A DNA stretch of 47,693 nucleotides from contig NZ_JAAKZW010000031.1 of NCBI RefSeq assembly GCF_011044995.1, forward strand, positions 1 through 47,693, in the 5' to 3' direction. Positions 39,804 through 47,693 of the stretch are shown here, in pieces. The notes under the pieces are model-generated. The model did not search any database. It saw only the letters and a program-made list of their open reading frames with translations, and was not told where the DNA came from. Within the stretch, counting starts at the first letter, position 1. Every line of letters starts with the position of its first letter. Source of the DNA: Streptomyces mesophilus. Its GTDB lineage: Bacteria > Actinomycetota > Actinomycetes > Streptomycetales > Streptomycetaceae. A program made the position numbers and the translations under genes.

Positions 39804-41348
39804 TCAGAAGAGGACGGACTCCGAGAAGCGCAGCACCATCTGGGGCGCGCCGGACAGGACGATGCCCACGAGCGCGGTGACGGCGATGGCGGCCGTGAGC
39901 GGCAGCGGGAGCGACGCGGTGCGGGCGGGAACATCGCCCTCGCGTACGGGAGCCTCGCCCTCGGGTGTACGGAACAGCAGCGCCGTCCAGCGCAGGTAGT
40001 AGTAGAGCGCGATCACGACGTTGAGGGCCATGACGACCGCGAGCCAGCCGAGCCCCGCGTCGACCGCCGCCTGGAAGACCGTGACCTTGGCGAACAGGCC
40101 GATGATGCCCGGCGGCAGTCCGGCCAGGCAGAGCAGGAAGAAGCCGAGGGCGAGCGCGGCCAGGGGATGGCGGGCGTACAGGCCGCGGTAGTCGGTGAGG
40201 CGGTTCTCGGGTGTGCTGCGGGCGACCAGGGCGGCCACGGCGAAGGCGCCGAGGTTCACGGCGGCGTACATCAGGGCGTACGCGACGGTGGCGCCGATGG
40301 CGTCGGCCGGATCGTCCACATAGCCGGCGGCCGCGATCGGGACGAGCAGATAGCCGGCCTGGCCGACCGAGGACCAGGCGAGCAGGCGTACGGCGCTGAA
40401 GGCGCGGCCCGCCTGCTGGCGCAGGGCCGCGACGTTGCCCGCCGTCATGGTGAGGGCGGCGAGCACCGCGAGCGCGGGGGCCCAGACATCCGCGTACGAG
40501 GGGAAGGCGACGACCGTGACCAGGATGAGGCCGGTGAAGCCGACGGCCTTGCCGACCACCGAGAGGTACGCGGCGACCGGCAGCGGGGCGCCGATGTAGG
40601 TGTCGGGGACCCAGAAGTGGAAGGGGACGGCGGCCGTCTTGAAGGCGAAGCCGACCAGGGTGAGGGCCACACCGGTGCGGGCGAGGGTCTGCAAGTCGCC
40701 GTCGACCTCCGTGAGCTTCACGGCGATCTCGGTCAGGTGCAGGGTGCCGGTCGCCGCGTACACGAAGCTGCCGCCGAGGAGCGTGACGGCGGTGGCGGTG
40801 ACCGAGGACAGGAAGAACTTCAGGGCCGCTTCGGAGGAGCGGCGGTCCCCGCGGCGCAGGCCGACCAGCGCGAACGCCGGGAGCGAGGCGACCTCGAGGG
40901 CCACGACGAGCGTGGCGAGGTCGCGGGATGCGGGGAGCAGGGCGGCGCCGGCGGCGGAGGACAGGAGCAGGAACCAGTACTCGCCCGCGGGGAGTTCCTT
41001 GTCCTTCAGGGGGCTTACGGAGAGCAGCGCGGTCAGCAGCGCGCCGCCCAGGACCAGGAGCTGGATGACGACGGTGAAGCGGTCGGCGGTGTACGAGCAC
41101 ACGCCGGCGTCGCCGGTCAGGCAGAAGGTCTCGCGGTCGCCGTCGAGGAGCAGGAGCAGCGAGGCGAGGGCGGCGGCCAGGCCGGCCAGGGAGATCCAGC
41201 CGAGCAGGGGCTTCCGGTTCTCGGGCACGAACAGGTCGGCCACGAGGACGGCCAGGCCGACGACCGCGGCGATGGTGGGCGGGGCGATGGCCGTCCAGTC
41301 GACGGACTGGACGAGGCTCACGCCGGCTGCGCCTTCGGCGACGTTCAT
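39804..41348 (-). CDS. nuoN: NADH-quinone oxidoreductase subunit N
   Basis: Antiporter-like proton channel of complex I, 514 residues, about 14 helices. Conserved charged sites: Glu in VVALEVASLPAFAL (helix 5) and Lys in FAFKTAAVPFHFWVPDTYIG (helix 7). Last gene of the operon; its ATG overlaps the nuoM stop by four bases. Confidence 0.95.
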   Translation of the reverse strand: MNVAEGAAGVSLVQSVDWTAIAPPTIAAVVGLAVLVADLFVPENRKPLLGWISLAGLAAALASLLLLLDGDRETFCLTGDAGVCSYTADRFTVVIQLLVLGGALLTALLSVSPLKDKELPAGEYWFLLLSSAAGAALLPASRDLATLVVALEVASLPAFALVGLRRGDRRSSEAALKFFLSSVTATAVTLLGGSFVYAATGTLHLTEIAVKLTEVDGDLQTLARTGVALTLVGFAFKTAAVPFHFWVPDTYIGAPLPVAAYLSVVGKAVGFTGLILVTVVAFPSYADVWAPALAVLAALTMTAGNVAALRQQAGRAFSAVRLLAWSSVGQAGYLLVPIAAAGYVDDPADAIGATVAYALMYAAVNLGAFAVAALVARSTPENRLTDYRGLYARHPLAALALGFFLLCLAGLPPGIIGLFAKVTVFQAAVDAGLGWLAVVMALNVVIALYYYLRWTALLFRTPEGEAPVREGDVPARTASLPLPLTAAIAVTALVGIVLSGAPQMVLRFSESVLF

Positions 41349-42943
41349 GCCTTGCCTCCTGCGAGGAGCTTCTGCACGGCCGGGTCGGTGAGGCCGAGCA
41401 GCAGCGCGGGCCAGAGTCCGGCGAGGACGGTGAGGGCGACGAGCGGGGTCCAGGCAGCGAACTCGTAACCCTGGATATCGGCGAGTGCCTGGGGCTTCTC
41501 CTGCGGATCGCCCATGCAGATCCGGCGTACGACGAGGAGCATGTACGCGGCCGTCAGGAGCGTGCCGAACGCGGCGATCGCCATGAAGGTGAGGAAGGCC
41601 GGGCGGCTGAGGTCCTCGGCGGGCCTGAACGCGCCGAACAGGGCGAGCATTTCGCCCCAGAAGCCCGCGAGTCCGGGGAGCCCGAGCGAGGCGACGGCGC
41701 CGAAGGCGAGCAGGGCGCCGAAGCGGGGGGCCTTGCCGTAGAGGGCCTGGCCGGTCTGGCCCGCGAGGGCGTCGAGGTCGGTGCTGCCGGTGCGGTCCTT
41801 CAGCGCGCCGACCAGGAAGAACAGCAGGCCGGTGATGAGGCCGTGGGCGATGTTGGCGAAGAGCGCGCCGTTGACGCCGGTCGGGGTCATGGTCGCGATG
41901 CCGAGGAGCACGAAGCCCATATGGCCGACGGAGGAGTACGCGATGAGGCGCTTGAGATCGCCCTTCGCGCCCTTGCGGGCCAGGGCCAGGCAGGCGAGCG
42001 ATCCGTAGATGATGCCGACGACCGCGAAGGCGGCCAGGTAGGGCGCGAACTCCCGCATGCCGTCAGGAGTGATGGGGAGCAGGATCCGCACGAACCCGTA
42101 CGTGCCCATCTTGAGCAGGACGCCCGCGAGGAGCACCGAGCCGACGGTCGGTGCGGCGGTGTGGGCGTCGGGAAGCCAGCTGTGCAGAGGCCACATCGGG
42201 GTCTTCACGGCGAGGCCGATGCCGATCGCCAATACGGCGATGAGCTGCACGGACGTGGTGAGTTCGCGGCCGTTGTCAGTGGCGAGTGCGAGCATGTCGA
42301 AGGTGCCGGACTTCAGCCCGATCAGCAGGAGTCCGAGCAGCATCACGACGGAGCCGAGCAGTGTGTAGAGGATGAACTTCCAGGCAGCTTGCGTGCGTTG
42401 GGCGCCGCCCCAGCGTGCGATGAGGAAGTACATCGGGATGAGCACCATCTCGAACGCGAGGAAGAACAGGAGCAGATCGAGGACGGCGAAGGTGGCGAGG
42501 GTGCCCGACTCCAGGACCAGGATGAGGGCGATGAATGCCTTGGGGGACGGGCCTGTTGCCCGCGGCGCCAGCCGCTGATGTTGCTGCTTGAAGTAGCTGT
42601 AGAGCGCGCAGAGGAAGGTCAGGAGCGCGGTCAGTACGAGGAGGGGGAGCGAGATGCCGTCGACACCGAGGTGGATCCGCACGTCCAGTGCCGGGATCCA
42701 GCTGATGTCGGTCGTGGCCTGCATCGTGGCCGGGTGGTCGTGGTCGAAGCCGAGGGCGAGGACCACGGCCGCGATGAGGATGACACCGGTGACGGTCACG
42801 CCGTGGCGCAGTACGGCCTGGTCCGGGGACTTCCCCTTCAGCCCGGGCGGGGCGGGCAGCAGTGCCGCGGCGGCGCCCAGGAGCGGTCCTGCCACGATCA
42901 ATGCCAGAAGGAACTGCATCACGGACTCGCTGATATCGATCAC
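41345..42943 (-). CDS. nuoM: NADH-quinone oxidoreductase subunit M
   Basis: 532 residues, about 14 helices. Proton-channel residues: Glu in LAFEMVLIPMYFLI and Lys in VKTPMWPLHSWLPDAHTAAP, with another Lys in AGVLLKMGTYGFVRI. GTG start at 42943, three bases after the nuoL stop with GGGAG upstream; an ATG eight codons later is an alternative. Confidence 0.95.
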   Translation of the reverse strand: MIDISESVMQFLLALIVAGPLLGAAAALLPAPPGLKGKSPDQAVLRHGVTVTGVILIAAVVLALGFDHDHPATMQATTDISWIPALDVRIHLGVDGISLPLLVLTALLTFLCALYSYFKQQHQRLAPRATGPSPKAFIALILVLESGTLATFAVLDLLLFFLAFEMVLIPMYFLIARWGGAQRTQAAWKFILYTLLGSVVMLLGLLLIGLKSGTFDMLALATDNGRELTTSVQLIAVLAIGIGLAVKTPMWPLHSWLPDAHTAAPTVGSVLLAGVLLKMGTYGFVRILLPITPDGMREFAPYLAAFAVVGIIYGSLACLALARKGAKGDLKRLIAYSSVGHMGFVLLGIATMTPTGVNGALFANIAHGLITGLLFFLVGALKDRTGSTDLDALAGQTGQALYGKAPRFGALLAFGAVASLGLPGLAGFWGEMLALFGAFRPAEDLSRPAFLTFMAIAAFGTLLTAAYMLLVVRRICMGDPQEKPQALADIQGYEFAAWTPLVALTVLAGLWPALLLGLTDPAVQKLLAGGKA

Positions 42944-42946
42944 GGC

Positions 42947-44962
42947 TCAGGCTCCCGCTGCGACGAGGACGGCGGCGACGGCGAGGACGACCGAGCCGGC
43001 GAGCAGGGCGCTCAAGTAGGTCTGCACGTTGCCGGTCTGGGCTCTTCTGACCAGGGTGCCGAGGAGGTTGGCCGTGTTGCCCGCGCCGCGTACGTAGGTG
43101 TCGACGACCTCGCGGTCGAGGAAGCGGACGAGGCGGGCGGCGGCCTGGGTGGGGCGGACGAACAGGGCGGTGTAGAGGGCGTCCAGGTGGAAGCCGTTGG
43201 CCGCGGCGTGGTGGAGCGGGCCGAGCAGGAGACGGCCGGGGTCGGCCGAGTCGGGTGCTTCCGCGATCGAGCCGTAGACGGGGGTGTGCGCGGTGATGGC
43301 TTCCGCCTCGGTGGCGGCGGGGCCTTCCTCGGGGTGCGCGGCGACGGCGCCGAGCGGCTCGCGTCCGTCGACGGCCAGCGGTGCGCGGGCGGCCATCGCC
43401 GAGCTGTGGCGCCAGGCTCCGTAGGTGACGATCACGCCGACCAGGGCGAGGCCCGTGGCCAGGACCGAGGTGGTGAGCGTCGGGGTCAGGTCGTGGCCGT
43501 CGAACCAGTCGGGGAGCACACCGAAGCTCAGGCCCGCCGTGAGGGAGGGGATGGCGAGGACCCACAGGACCGAGGTCATGGCGAGCGGCTGCCTGCCGTG
43601 GTCGGGAGCCGCGGGGCCGGAGCCGCGGAAGGCGAGGAGCCAGAGGCGGGTGGCGTACGCGGCCGTGAGCAGGGCCGTGACCAGGCCGGCGACGAGGACG
43701 ATCCAGCCGGCGGTGGCGGGGGCGAGCTCGCTGTGTCCGGTGGCGGTGTGCTCGGCGGCGCCGAGGACGGCCTCCTTGGAGAAGAAGCCGCTGAAGGGCG
43801 GGATCGCGGCGAGCGCGAGCAGCGCCACGCTCATCGTCCAGAAGGCGTCGGGGACGCGGTCGCGCAGATTGCCCATACGGGACATCGCGGCAAGGGAGTT
43901 GGTGCCCGCGGCGTGGATGATCACGCCGGCGGCGAGGAAAAGGAGCGCCTTGAAGGCGCCGTGCGACAGGAGGTGGAAGACGCCGGCGCCGCGGTCACCG
44001 ACGGCGAGCGCGCCGGTCATGTAGCCGAGCTGGCCGATCGTCGAGTACGCGAGGACGCGCTTGATGTCGTCCTGCGCGAGCGCGGCGAGCGCCGAACCGG
44101 CCATGGTCACGGCGGCCATGACCGCGAGCACGATCAGGGCTGCCGCGGAGGCGGCGAACACCGGGAGGAGCCGGGCCACGAAGTAGACACCGGCGGCGAC
44201 CATCGTCGCGGCGTGGATCAGCGCGGAGACCGGCGTGGGGCCGGCCATCGCGTCGGGCAGCCATGTGTGCAGCGGGAACTGCGCCGACTTGCCGGCCACA
44301 CCGGCGAGCAGGAGCAGGGCGATCAGGGTGGGGTGGTCGAGCCCGCCGGCGGCGACCTTGTCCAGGATCGTCGTGATCCGGAACGAGCCGGCGTCCGCGG
44401 CGAGCGCGAACAGACCGATCAGGAAGGGGACATCGCCGAGCTTGGTGACCAGGAAGGCCTTGAGGGACGCGGCGCGCGCCTCGGGGGTCTCCCAGTAGTG
44501 GCCGACCAGGAAGTACGAGCAGATGCCCATGATCTCCCAGCCGACCAGGAGCACCATCAGGTCGCCCGAGAAGACGACGAGCAGCATCGCGGAGGTGAAG
44601 AGCGAGACCAGGGCGGCGTACGAGGGGTAGCGCGGGTCGTCGCGCAGATACGCCGTCGAGTAGATCTGTACGCACGAGGCGACCACCCCCACGAGGACGG
44701 CGGTGAGGACCGCGAACCCGTCCAGGTGGAGGGCGAGTTCGATCGGGACCGAGCCGGTCGGGGTGAGTTCGGTGGCCGCGTCGATCGCGCGGTCGCCGCC
44801 CTGGCGCAGGGCCACGACGACGGCGAGGCCGAGCGCGGTCAGCGTGGGCAGGATCGCCAGCGGGCGGACGAACCCGGGGGCCTTGCGTCCCAGGAGCAGA
44901 CCGGCGACGGCGCCGAGGAACGGAAGGAGGGGTACGAGAACGGCGAGGGTCGTGGTCGTCAC
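42947..44962 (-). CDS. nuoL: NADH-quinone oxidoreductase subunit L
   Basis: 671 residues: 14 core helices plus the C-terminal extension expected to form the lateral helix along the membrane arm. Channel motifs: Glu in [18 protein letters not shown] and Lys in [20 protein letters not shown] followed by [13 protein letters not shown] start overlaps the nuoK stop by four bases (GTGA). A 50-residue low-complexity loop around residues 520-560 precedes the last helix region. Confidence 0.95.
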   Translation of the reverse strand: MTTTTLAVLVPLLPFLGAVAGLLLGRKAPGFVRPLAILPTLTALGLAVVVALRQGGDRAIDAATELTPTGSVPIELALHLDGFAVLTAVLVGVVASCVQIYSTAYLRDDPRYPSYAALVSLFTSAMLLVVFSGDLMVLLVGWEIMGICSYFLVGHYWETPEARAASLKAFLVTKLGDVPFLIGLFALAADAGSFRITTILDKVAAGGLDHPTLIALLLLAGVAGKSAQFPLHTWLPDAMAGPTPVSALIHAATMVAAGVYFVARLLPVFAASAAALIVLAVMAAVTMAGSALAALAQDDIKRVLAYSTIGQLGYMTGALAVGDRGAGVFHLLSHGAFKALLFLAAGVIIHAAGTNSLAAMSRMGNLRDRVPDAFWTMSVALLALAAIPPFSGFFSKEAVLGAAEHTATGHSELAPATAGWIVLVAGLVTALLTAAYATRLWLLAFRGSGPAAPDHGRQPLAMTSVLWVLAIPSLTAGLSFGVLPDWFDGHDLTPTLTTSVLATGLALVGVIVTYGAWRHSSAMAARAPLAVDGREPLGAVAAHPEEGPAATEAEAITAHTPVYGSIAEAPDSADPGRLLLGPLHHAAANGFHLDALYTALFVRPTQAAARLVRFLDREVVDTYVRGAGNTANLLGTLVRRAQTGNVQTYLSALLAGSVVLAVAAVLVAAGA

Positions 44963-45342
44963 GCGGCGGCCTCTGTGGTGTGTGCCGGTGCTGCGGCTTC
45001 TTCGGGTGCGTCGTGGTCGCCGTCGTCGGGGCCGTGGCCTTCGGCGGTGTCGCGGAGTCTGTCGACGTCCGAGGTGCCGCGGTTGCGGTACACCATCAGC
45101 ACGATCGCGAGGCCGATGCCGATCTCGGCGGCGGCGATGGCGATCGTGAAGAGGGTGAGCGCCTGGCCCGCGTGCAGGGCGTCACGCAGCCAGACGTCGA
45201 ACGCGACGAGGTTGAGGTTGACCGCGTTGAGCATCAGCTCGACGGACATCAGGACCAGGATCGCGTTGCGGCGGGCGAGCACCCCGTACAGGCCGACGCA
45301 GAAGAGGAGCACTGCGAGCACGGCGGGATAGGCGAGGTGCAT
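44959..45342 (-). CDS. nuoK: NADH-quinone oxidoreductase subunit K
   Basis: 127 residues with three helices and the two conserved membrane Glu residues: [14 protein letters not shown] and [14 protein letters not shown]. The family is usually about 100 residues; here an acidic, Ala/Glu/His-rich tail of some 27 residues (ending PAHTTEAAA) is added. ATG overlaps the nuoJ stop by one base. Confidence 0.95.
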   Translation of the reverse strand: MHLAYPAVLAVLLFCVGLYGVLARRNAILVLMSVELMLNAVNLNLVAFDVWLRDALHAGQALTLFTIAIAAAEIGIGLAIVLMVYRNRGTSDVDRLRDTAEGHGPDDGDHDAPEEAAAPAHTTEAAA

Positions 45343-45959
45343 CAGCGCTGCTCCTTGTCCGTGGCCGAAGTGGGCGTGCCAGCGGCTTCGGCGGTCTCGG
45401 CGTCGCCGTTCTTGCGGGAGAGGACGATCGCGCCGACCAGGGCGGCGAGGAGCAGGACGGACAGGGCCTCGAAGGGCAGCACCCAGTGCCGGAACAGGAT
45501 CGTGCCGGTGACCTCGGTGGAGCCCTGGGCCGCACCGTCGAGGTCGATCCACTGCGTACGGAAGGCGTCGACGACGACCCAGACCAGGGCGCCCGCTGAG
45601 GCGATCGCGACCGCGAGGGCGACCCAGCGGTTGCCCGAATCGGCGTCCGGGGAGCGGCCGATGGGGGCCTTGGTGAGCATCAGACCGAACAGGAGGAGGA
45701 CGACCACGGAGCCGACGTAGATCAGCACCTGTACCCAGGCGATGAACTCGGCGGTGAGCAGGAGGTACTCGACGGCGAGCCCGCCGAGCGCGACCACCAG
45801 CCACAGGGCGGCGTGCACCAGCTGCTTGGTGGTGACGGTGATGACCGCGGCGCCGAGCGTCGCCATGCCCACGAGCAGGAAGGCGATCTCGACACCGGTC
45901 GGTGAGAGGAAGCCCTGGGGGGCGGTGGCGGCGAGGGTCACTGGGGGTCCGAGGGTCAC
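45342..45959 (-). CDS. nuoJ: NADH-quinone oxidoreductase subunit J
   Basis: 205 residues with five helices, including [21 protein letters not shown] with the conserved helix 3 of the complex I hinge. The first GTG (45959) overlaps the nuoI stop (GTGA) and has GGGGGAGG upstream. An 18-bp duplication makes a second GTG, six codons later, without a ribosome-binding site. The C-terminus is a hydrophilic tail. Confidence 0.9.
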   Translation of the reverse strand: MTLGPPVTLAATAPQGFLSPTGVEIAFLLVGMATLGAAVITVTTKQLVHAALWLVVALGGLAVEYLLLTAEFIAWVQVLIYVGSVVVLLLFGLMLTKAPIGRSPDADSGNRWVALAVAIASAGALVWVVVDAFRTQWIDLDGAAQGSTEVTGTILFRHWVLPFEALSVLLLAALVGAIVLSRKNGDAETAEAAGTPTSATDKEQR

Positions 45960-45967
45960 TGGGGGTC
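45932..45967. repeat. 18-bp tandem duplication of the nuoI stop/nuoJ start
   Basis: Units 45932-45949 and 45950-45967 are identical at all visible positions. Each contains the TGA of nuoI in frame and the overlapping GTG of nuoJ, so nuoI ends DPQ-stop and then PSDPQ-stop. Confidence 0.9.
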
Positions 45968-46519
45968 CTCCCCCGGCTGGGGCGCGGCGGCGGCCTGTTC
46001 GGCGGCGAGCTTCTCGGCGGCCTTGCGGGCGGCGGCGAGCTCCTTGGGCTCCTCCGCCGCCTCGTCCAGCGCCGGCGGCGCGGGCACGGTCCACATCCAC
46101 TCGCGGAGCTTGTCGCGCTCGTGGGTGAGTTCGTGGATGTCCGTCTCCGCGTACTCGAACTCCGGTGACCAGAACAGCGCGTCGAAAGGACAGACCTCGA
46201 TGCAGATACCGCAGTACATGCAGAGCGAGAAGTCGATGGCGAAGCGGTCGAGGACGTTGCGGCTGCGCTCGCGGCCGCCCTCGACTGCCGGTGGCACCGT
46301 CTCCTTGTGGGAGTCGATGTAGATGCACCAGTCGGGGCACTCGCGGGCGCAGAGCATGCAGACCGTGCAGTTCTCCTCGAACAGGCCGATCACTCCGCGC
46401 GTACGGGGCGGGAGTTCGGGCTGTACGTCGGGGTACTGCGCGGTGACGGTCTTCTTCGTCATCGTGCGGAGGGTCACGGCCAGGCCCTTGGCGAGGCCCG
46501 AACCCGGGATGGGAGCCAC
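45956..46519 (-). CDS. nuoI: NADH-quinone oxidoreductase subunit I
   Basis: 187 residues from GTG 46519, which shares one base with the nuoH stop. Two 4Fe-4S motifs: C51, C54, C57, C61 ([12 protein letters not shown]) and C100, C103, C106, C110 ([12 protein letters not shown]), ligating clusters N6a and N6b that pass electrons to quinone. The C-terminal 40 residues are Ala/Glu/Lys-rich and extend beyond the conserved core. Confidence 0.96.
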   Translation of the reverse strand: MAPIPGSGLAKGLAVTLRTMTKKTVTAQYPDVQPELPPRTRGVIGLFEENCTVCMLCARECPDWCIYIDSHKETVPPAVEGGRERSRNVLDRFAIDFSLCMYCGICIEVCPFDALFWSPEFEYAETDIHELTHERDKLREWMWTVPAPPALDEAAEEPKELAAARKAAEKLAAEQAAAAPQPGEDPQ

Positions 46520-47487
46520 TAGTTGATCGCCACCTTCACGATGCCGGTGAGCGCGATCTGCGCGAGCGCGAGCGGGACGAGGACGGTCCAGGCGAGCTTT
46601 TGCAGCTGGTCCTCGCGAAGGCGCGGATAGCTCACGCGGAGCCAGATCACGAGGAAGGCGAGGATGCCGGTCTTCGCCAGGGTCCACAGCCAGCCGAGAC
46701 CGTCGGCGCCCCACGGGCCGTGCCAGCCGCCGAGGAAGAGGACGGTGGTCAGGCCGCACAGGACGACGATGCCCGCGTACTCGGCGAGCAGGAAGAGGGC
46801 GAAGCGCAGACCGGTGTACTCGGTGTACGCGCCGAAGATGATCTCGGAGTCGGCGACCGGCATGTCGAAGGGCGGGCGCTGCAGTTCGGCGAGCCCGGCC
46901 ACGAAGAAGACCAGGGCGCCGACGATCTGCCAGGGCAGCCACCACCACTCGAAGGCGTTCAGGATCCCGGGCAGCGAGACCGTGCCGGCCGCCATCGCGA
47001 CGGAGGCGGCGGCGAGCAGCATCGGGAGTTCGTACGCGAGGAGCTGGGCGGCGGTGCGCAGGCCGCCGAGGAGGGAGTACTTGTTGGCGGAGGCCCAGCC
47101 GGCCATCAGCGAACCGAGGACGCCGACGCCCATGACGGCGAGCACGAAGAAGATGCCGGCGTCGACGACCTGACCGACCGCGCCCTCGCCCGGGCCGATG
47201 GGGATCGCGACCAGGACGAGGAGGTACGGCAGGAGGGCGACGGCGGGGGCGAGTTGGAAGACCCGTCGGTCGGCGTTGGCCGGGACGATGTCCTCCTTCT
47301 GCGCGAACTTGACCCCGTCGGCGACCAGCTGGGCCCAGCCGTGGAAGCCGCCCGCGTACATCGGGCCGAGGCGGCCCTGCATATGGGCCATCACCTTGTG
47401 CTCGGTCTGCCCGACGATCAGCGGGAAGGTCAGGAACACGACGAAGACGACGAGCAGTCGCAGGGCGACGTCGAGTACGTCGTTCAT
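46519..47487 (-). CDS. nuoH: NADH-quinone oxidoreductase subunit H
   Basis: 322 residues, eight helices. It holds the quinone-site loops: [20 protein letters not shown], and [20 protein letters not shown] followed by [18 protein letters not shown]. The short length is important: NuoH of the full streptomycete nuo operon, from memory, is about 460 residues with a long C-terminal tail, absent here. ATG overlaps the stop of the upstream gene by four bases (ATGA). Confidence 0.95.
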   Translation of the reverse strand: MNDVLDVALRLLVVFVVFLTFPLIVGQTEHKVMAHMQGRLGPMYAGGFHGWAQLVADGVKFAQKEDIVPANADRRVFQLAPAVALLPYLLVLVAIPIGPGEGAVGQVVDAGIFFVLAVMGVGVLGSLMAGWASANKYSLLGGLRTAAQLLAYELPMLLAAASVAMAAGTVSLPGILNAFEWWWLPWQIVGALVFFVAGLAELQRPPFDMPVADSEIIFGAYTEYTGLRFALFLLAEYAGIVVLCGLTTVLFLGGWHGPWGADGLGWLWTLAKTGILAFLVIWLRVSYPRLREDQLQKLAWTVLVPLALAQIALTGIVKVAIN

Positions 47488-47693
47488 GCGCGGTCGCCTC
47501 CGGCGGGGGGTTCAGGGTCGGGGTCCGCGTCGCGGTCCGGGTCCGGGGCGGGCTCGGGTGTCGGGTCGGGTTCGGGCTTGGGAGCCGGGGCGGACTCGGG
47601 GGTCGGGTCCGAGGCAGGCTCCTCGCCGGCGAAAGCCGGGCGCGGGTTGTGCCAGGGAGCGTCGGACGGCGTCGCCGCCTGGCCGGCCGAGCC
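47484..47693 (-). CDS. C-terminal end of the gene before nuoH (nuo operon), partial
   Basis: The last 69 residues of a gene whose TGA overlaps the nuoH ATG. It begins [20 protein letters not shown] and ends with a Pro/Asp/Glu repeat tail ([20 protein letters not shown]). It carries no recognisable catalytic motif. By position it is NuoG in the canonical order, or NuoD/NuoC in a smaller cluster lacking E, F and G; the sequence here cannot decide. Confidence 0.7.
   Translation of the reverse strand, partial: GSAGQAATPSDAPWHNPRPAFAGEEPASDPTPESAPAPKPEPDPTPEPAPDPDRDADPDPEPPAGGDRA

Noticed and set aside
41843..45331. 1162-codon open frame opposite nuoK-nuoM
   Set aside because: Antisense shadow of three strongly supported membrane subunits.

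Overview
The window is a piece of a very GC-rich actinobacterial chromosome, almost certainly Streptomyces. The evidence is the codon bias, the frequent GTG/TTG starts, and a gene order (rpoC-rpoB, rplL-rplJ, lipoprotein, rplA-rplK, nusG-secE-tRNA-Trp, aspartate aminotransferase, murB, rpmG, yajQ, htpX, nuo cluster) that I recognise from memory of S. coelicolor. No rRNA, insertion sequence, prophage or CRISPR is visible.

Region 1 (1-14140, almost all minus strand) is the transcription/translation core. A frameshifted M48 metalloprotease pseudogene runs convergently into the rpoC terminator. Reading on the minus strand come tRNA-Trp, secE, nusG; rplK, rplA; a lipoprotein; rplJ, rplL behind an L10-type attenuator leader; then rpoB and rpoC behind their own promoter. 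Strong hairpins punctuate each block.

Region 2 (14141-25820) is mixed housekeeping and accessory: an aspartate-type aminotransferase, adenosine deaminase, a TetR/NAD(P)H-binding oxidoreductase pair around an array of four operator-like repeats, a serine beta-lactamase-like hydrolase, a TPR membrane protein, murB, an MFS exporter with its TetR regulator, the HadA/HadB-type dehydratase pair, rpmG, tRNA-Met and tRNA-Thr.

Region 3 (25821-35480) is accessory: an amidohydrolase that seems to have lost several metal ligands, a second NAD(P)-binding protein, a divergent locus of DJ-1/PfpI-like genes with small membrane proteins, an oxidoreductase/TetR pair, a DUF998 protein, two small cysteine-motif hypothetical proteins, a remnant of a LuxR-family ATPase regulator, and several simple-sequence repeats.

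Region 4 (35477-47693) holds tRNA-Tyr, yajQ, a GlsB/YeaQ protein, an amino-acid permease, yccF, htpX and a tightly overlapping respiratory complex I operon (nuoH-I-J-K-L-M-N, plus the 3' end of the preceding gene, all minus strand). The short NuoH and the htpX neighbour suggest the second, smaller nuo cluster of streptomycetes rather than the full 14-gene operon.

The most unusual signal is a recurring architecture. At least eight genes in regions 2-4 end in short tandem repeats (7-24 bp units) that contain or abut the stop codon. In three of them the stop codon is duplicated in frame, and in nuoI/nuoJ the duplication copies the whole stop/start overlap. The ribosomal/rpo block has none.
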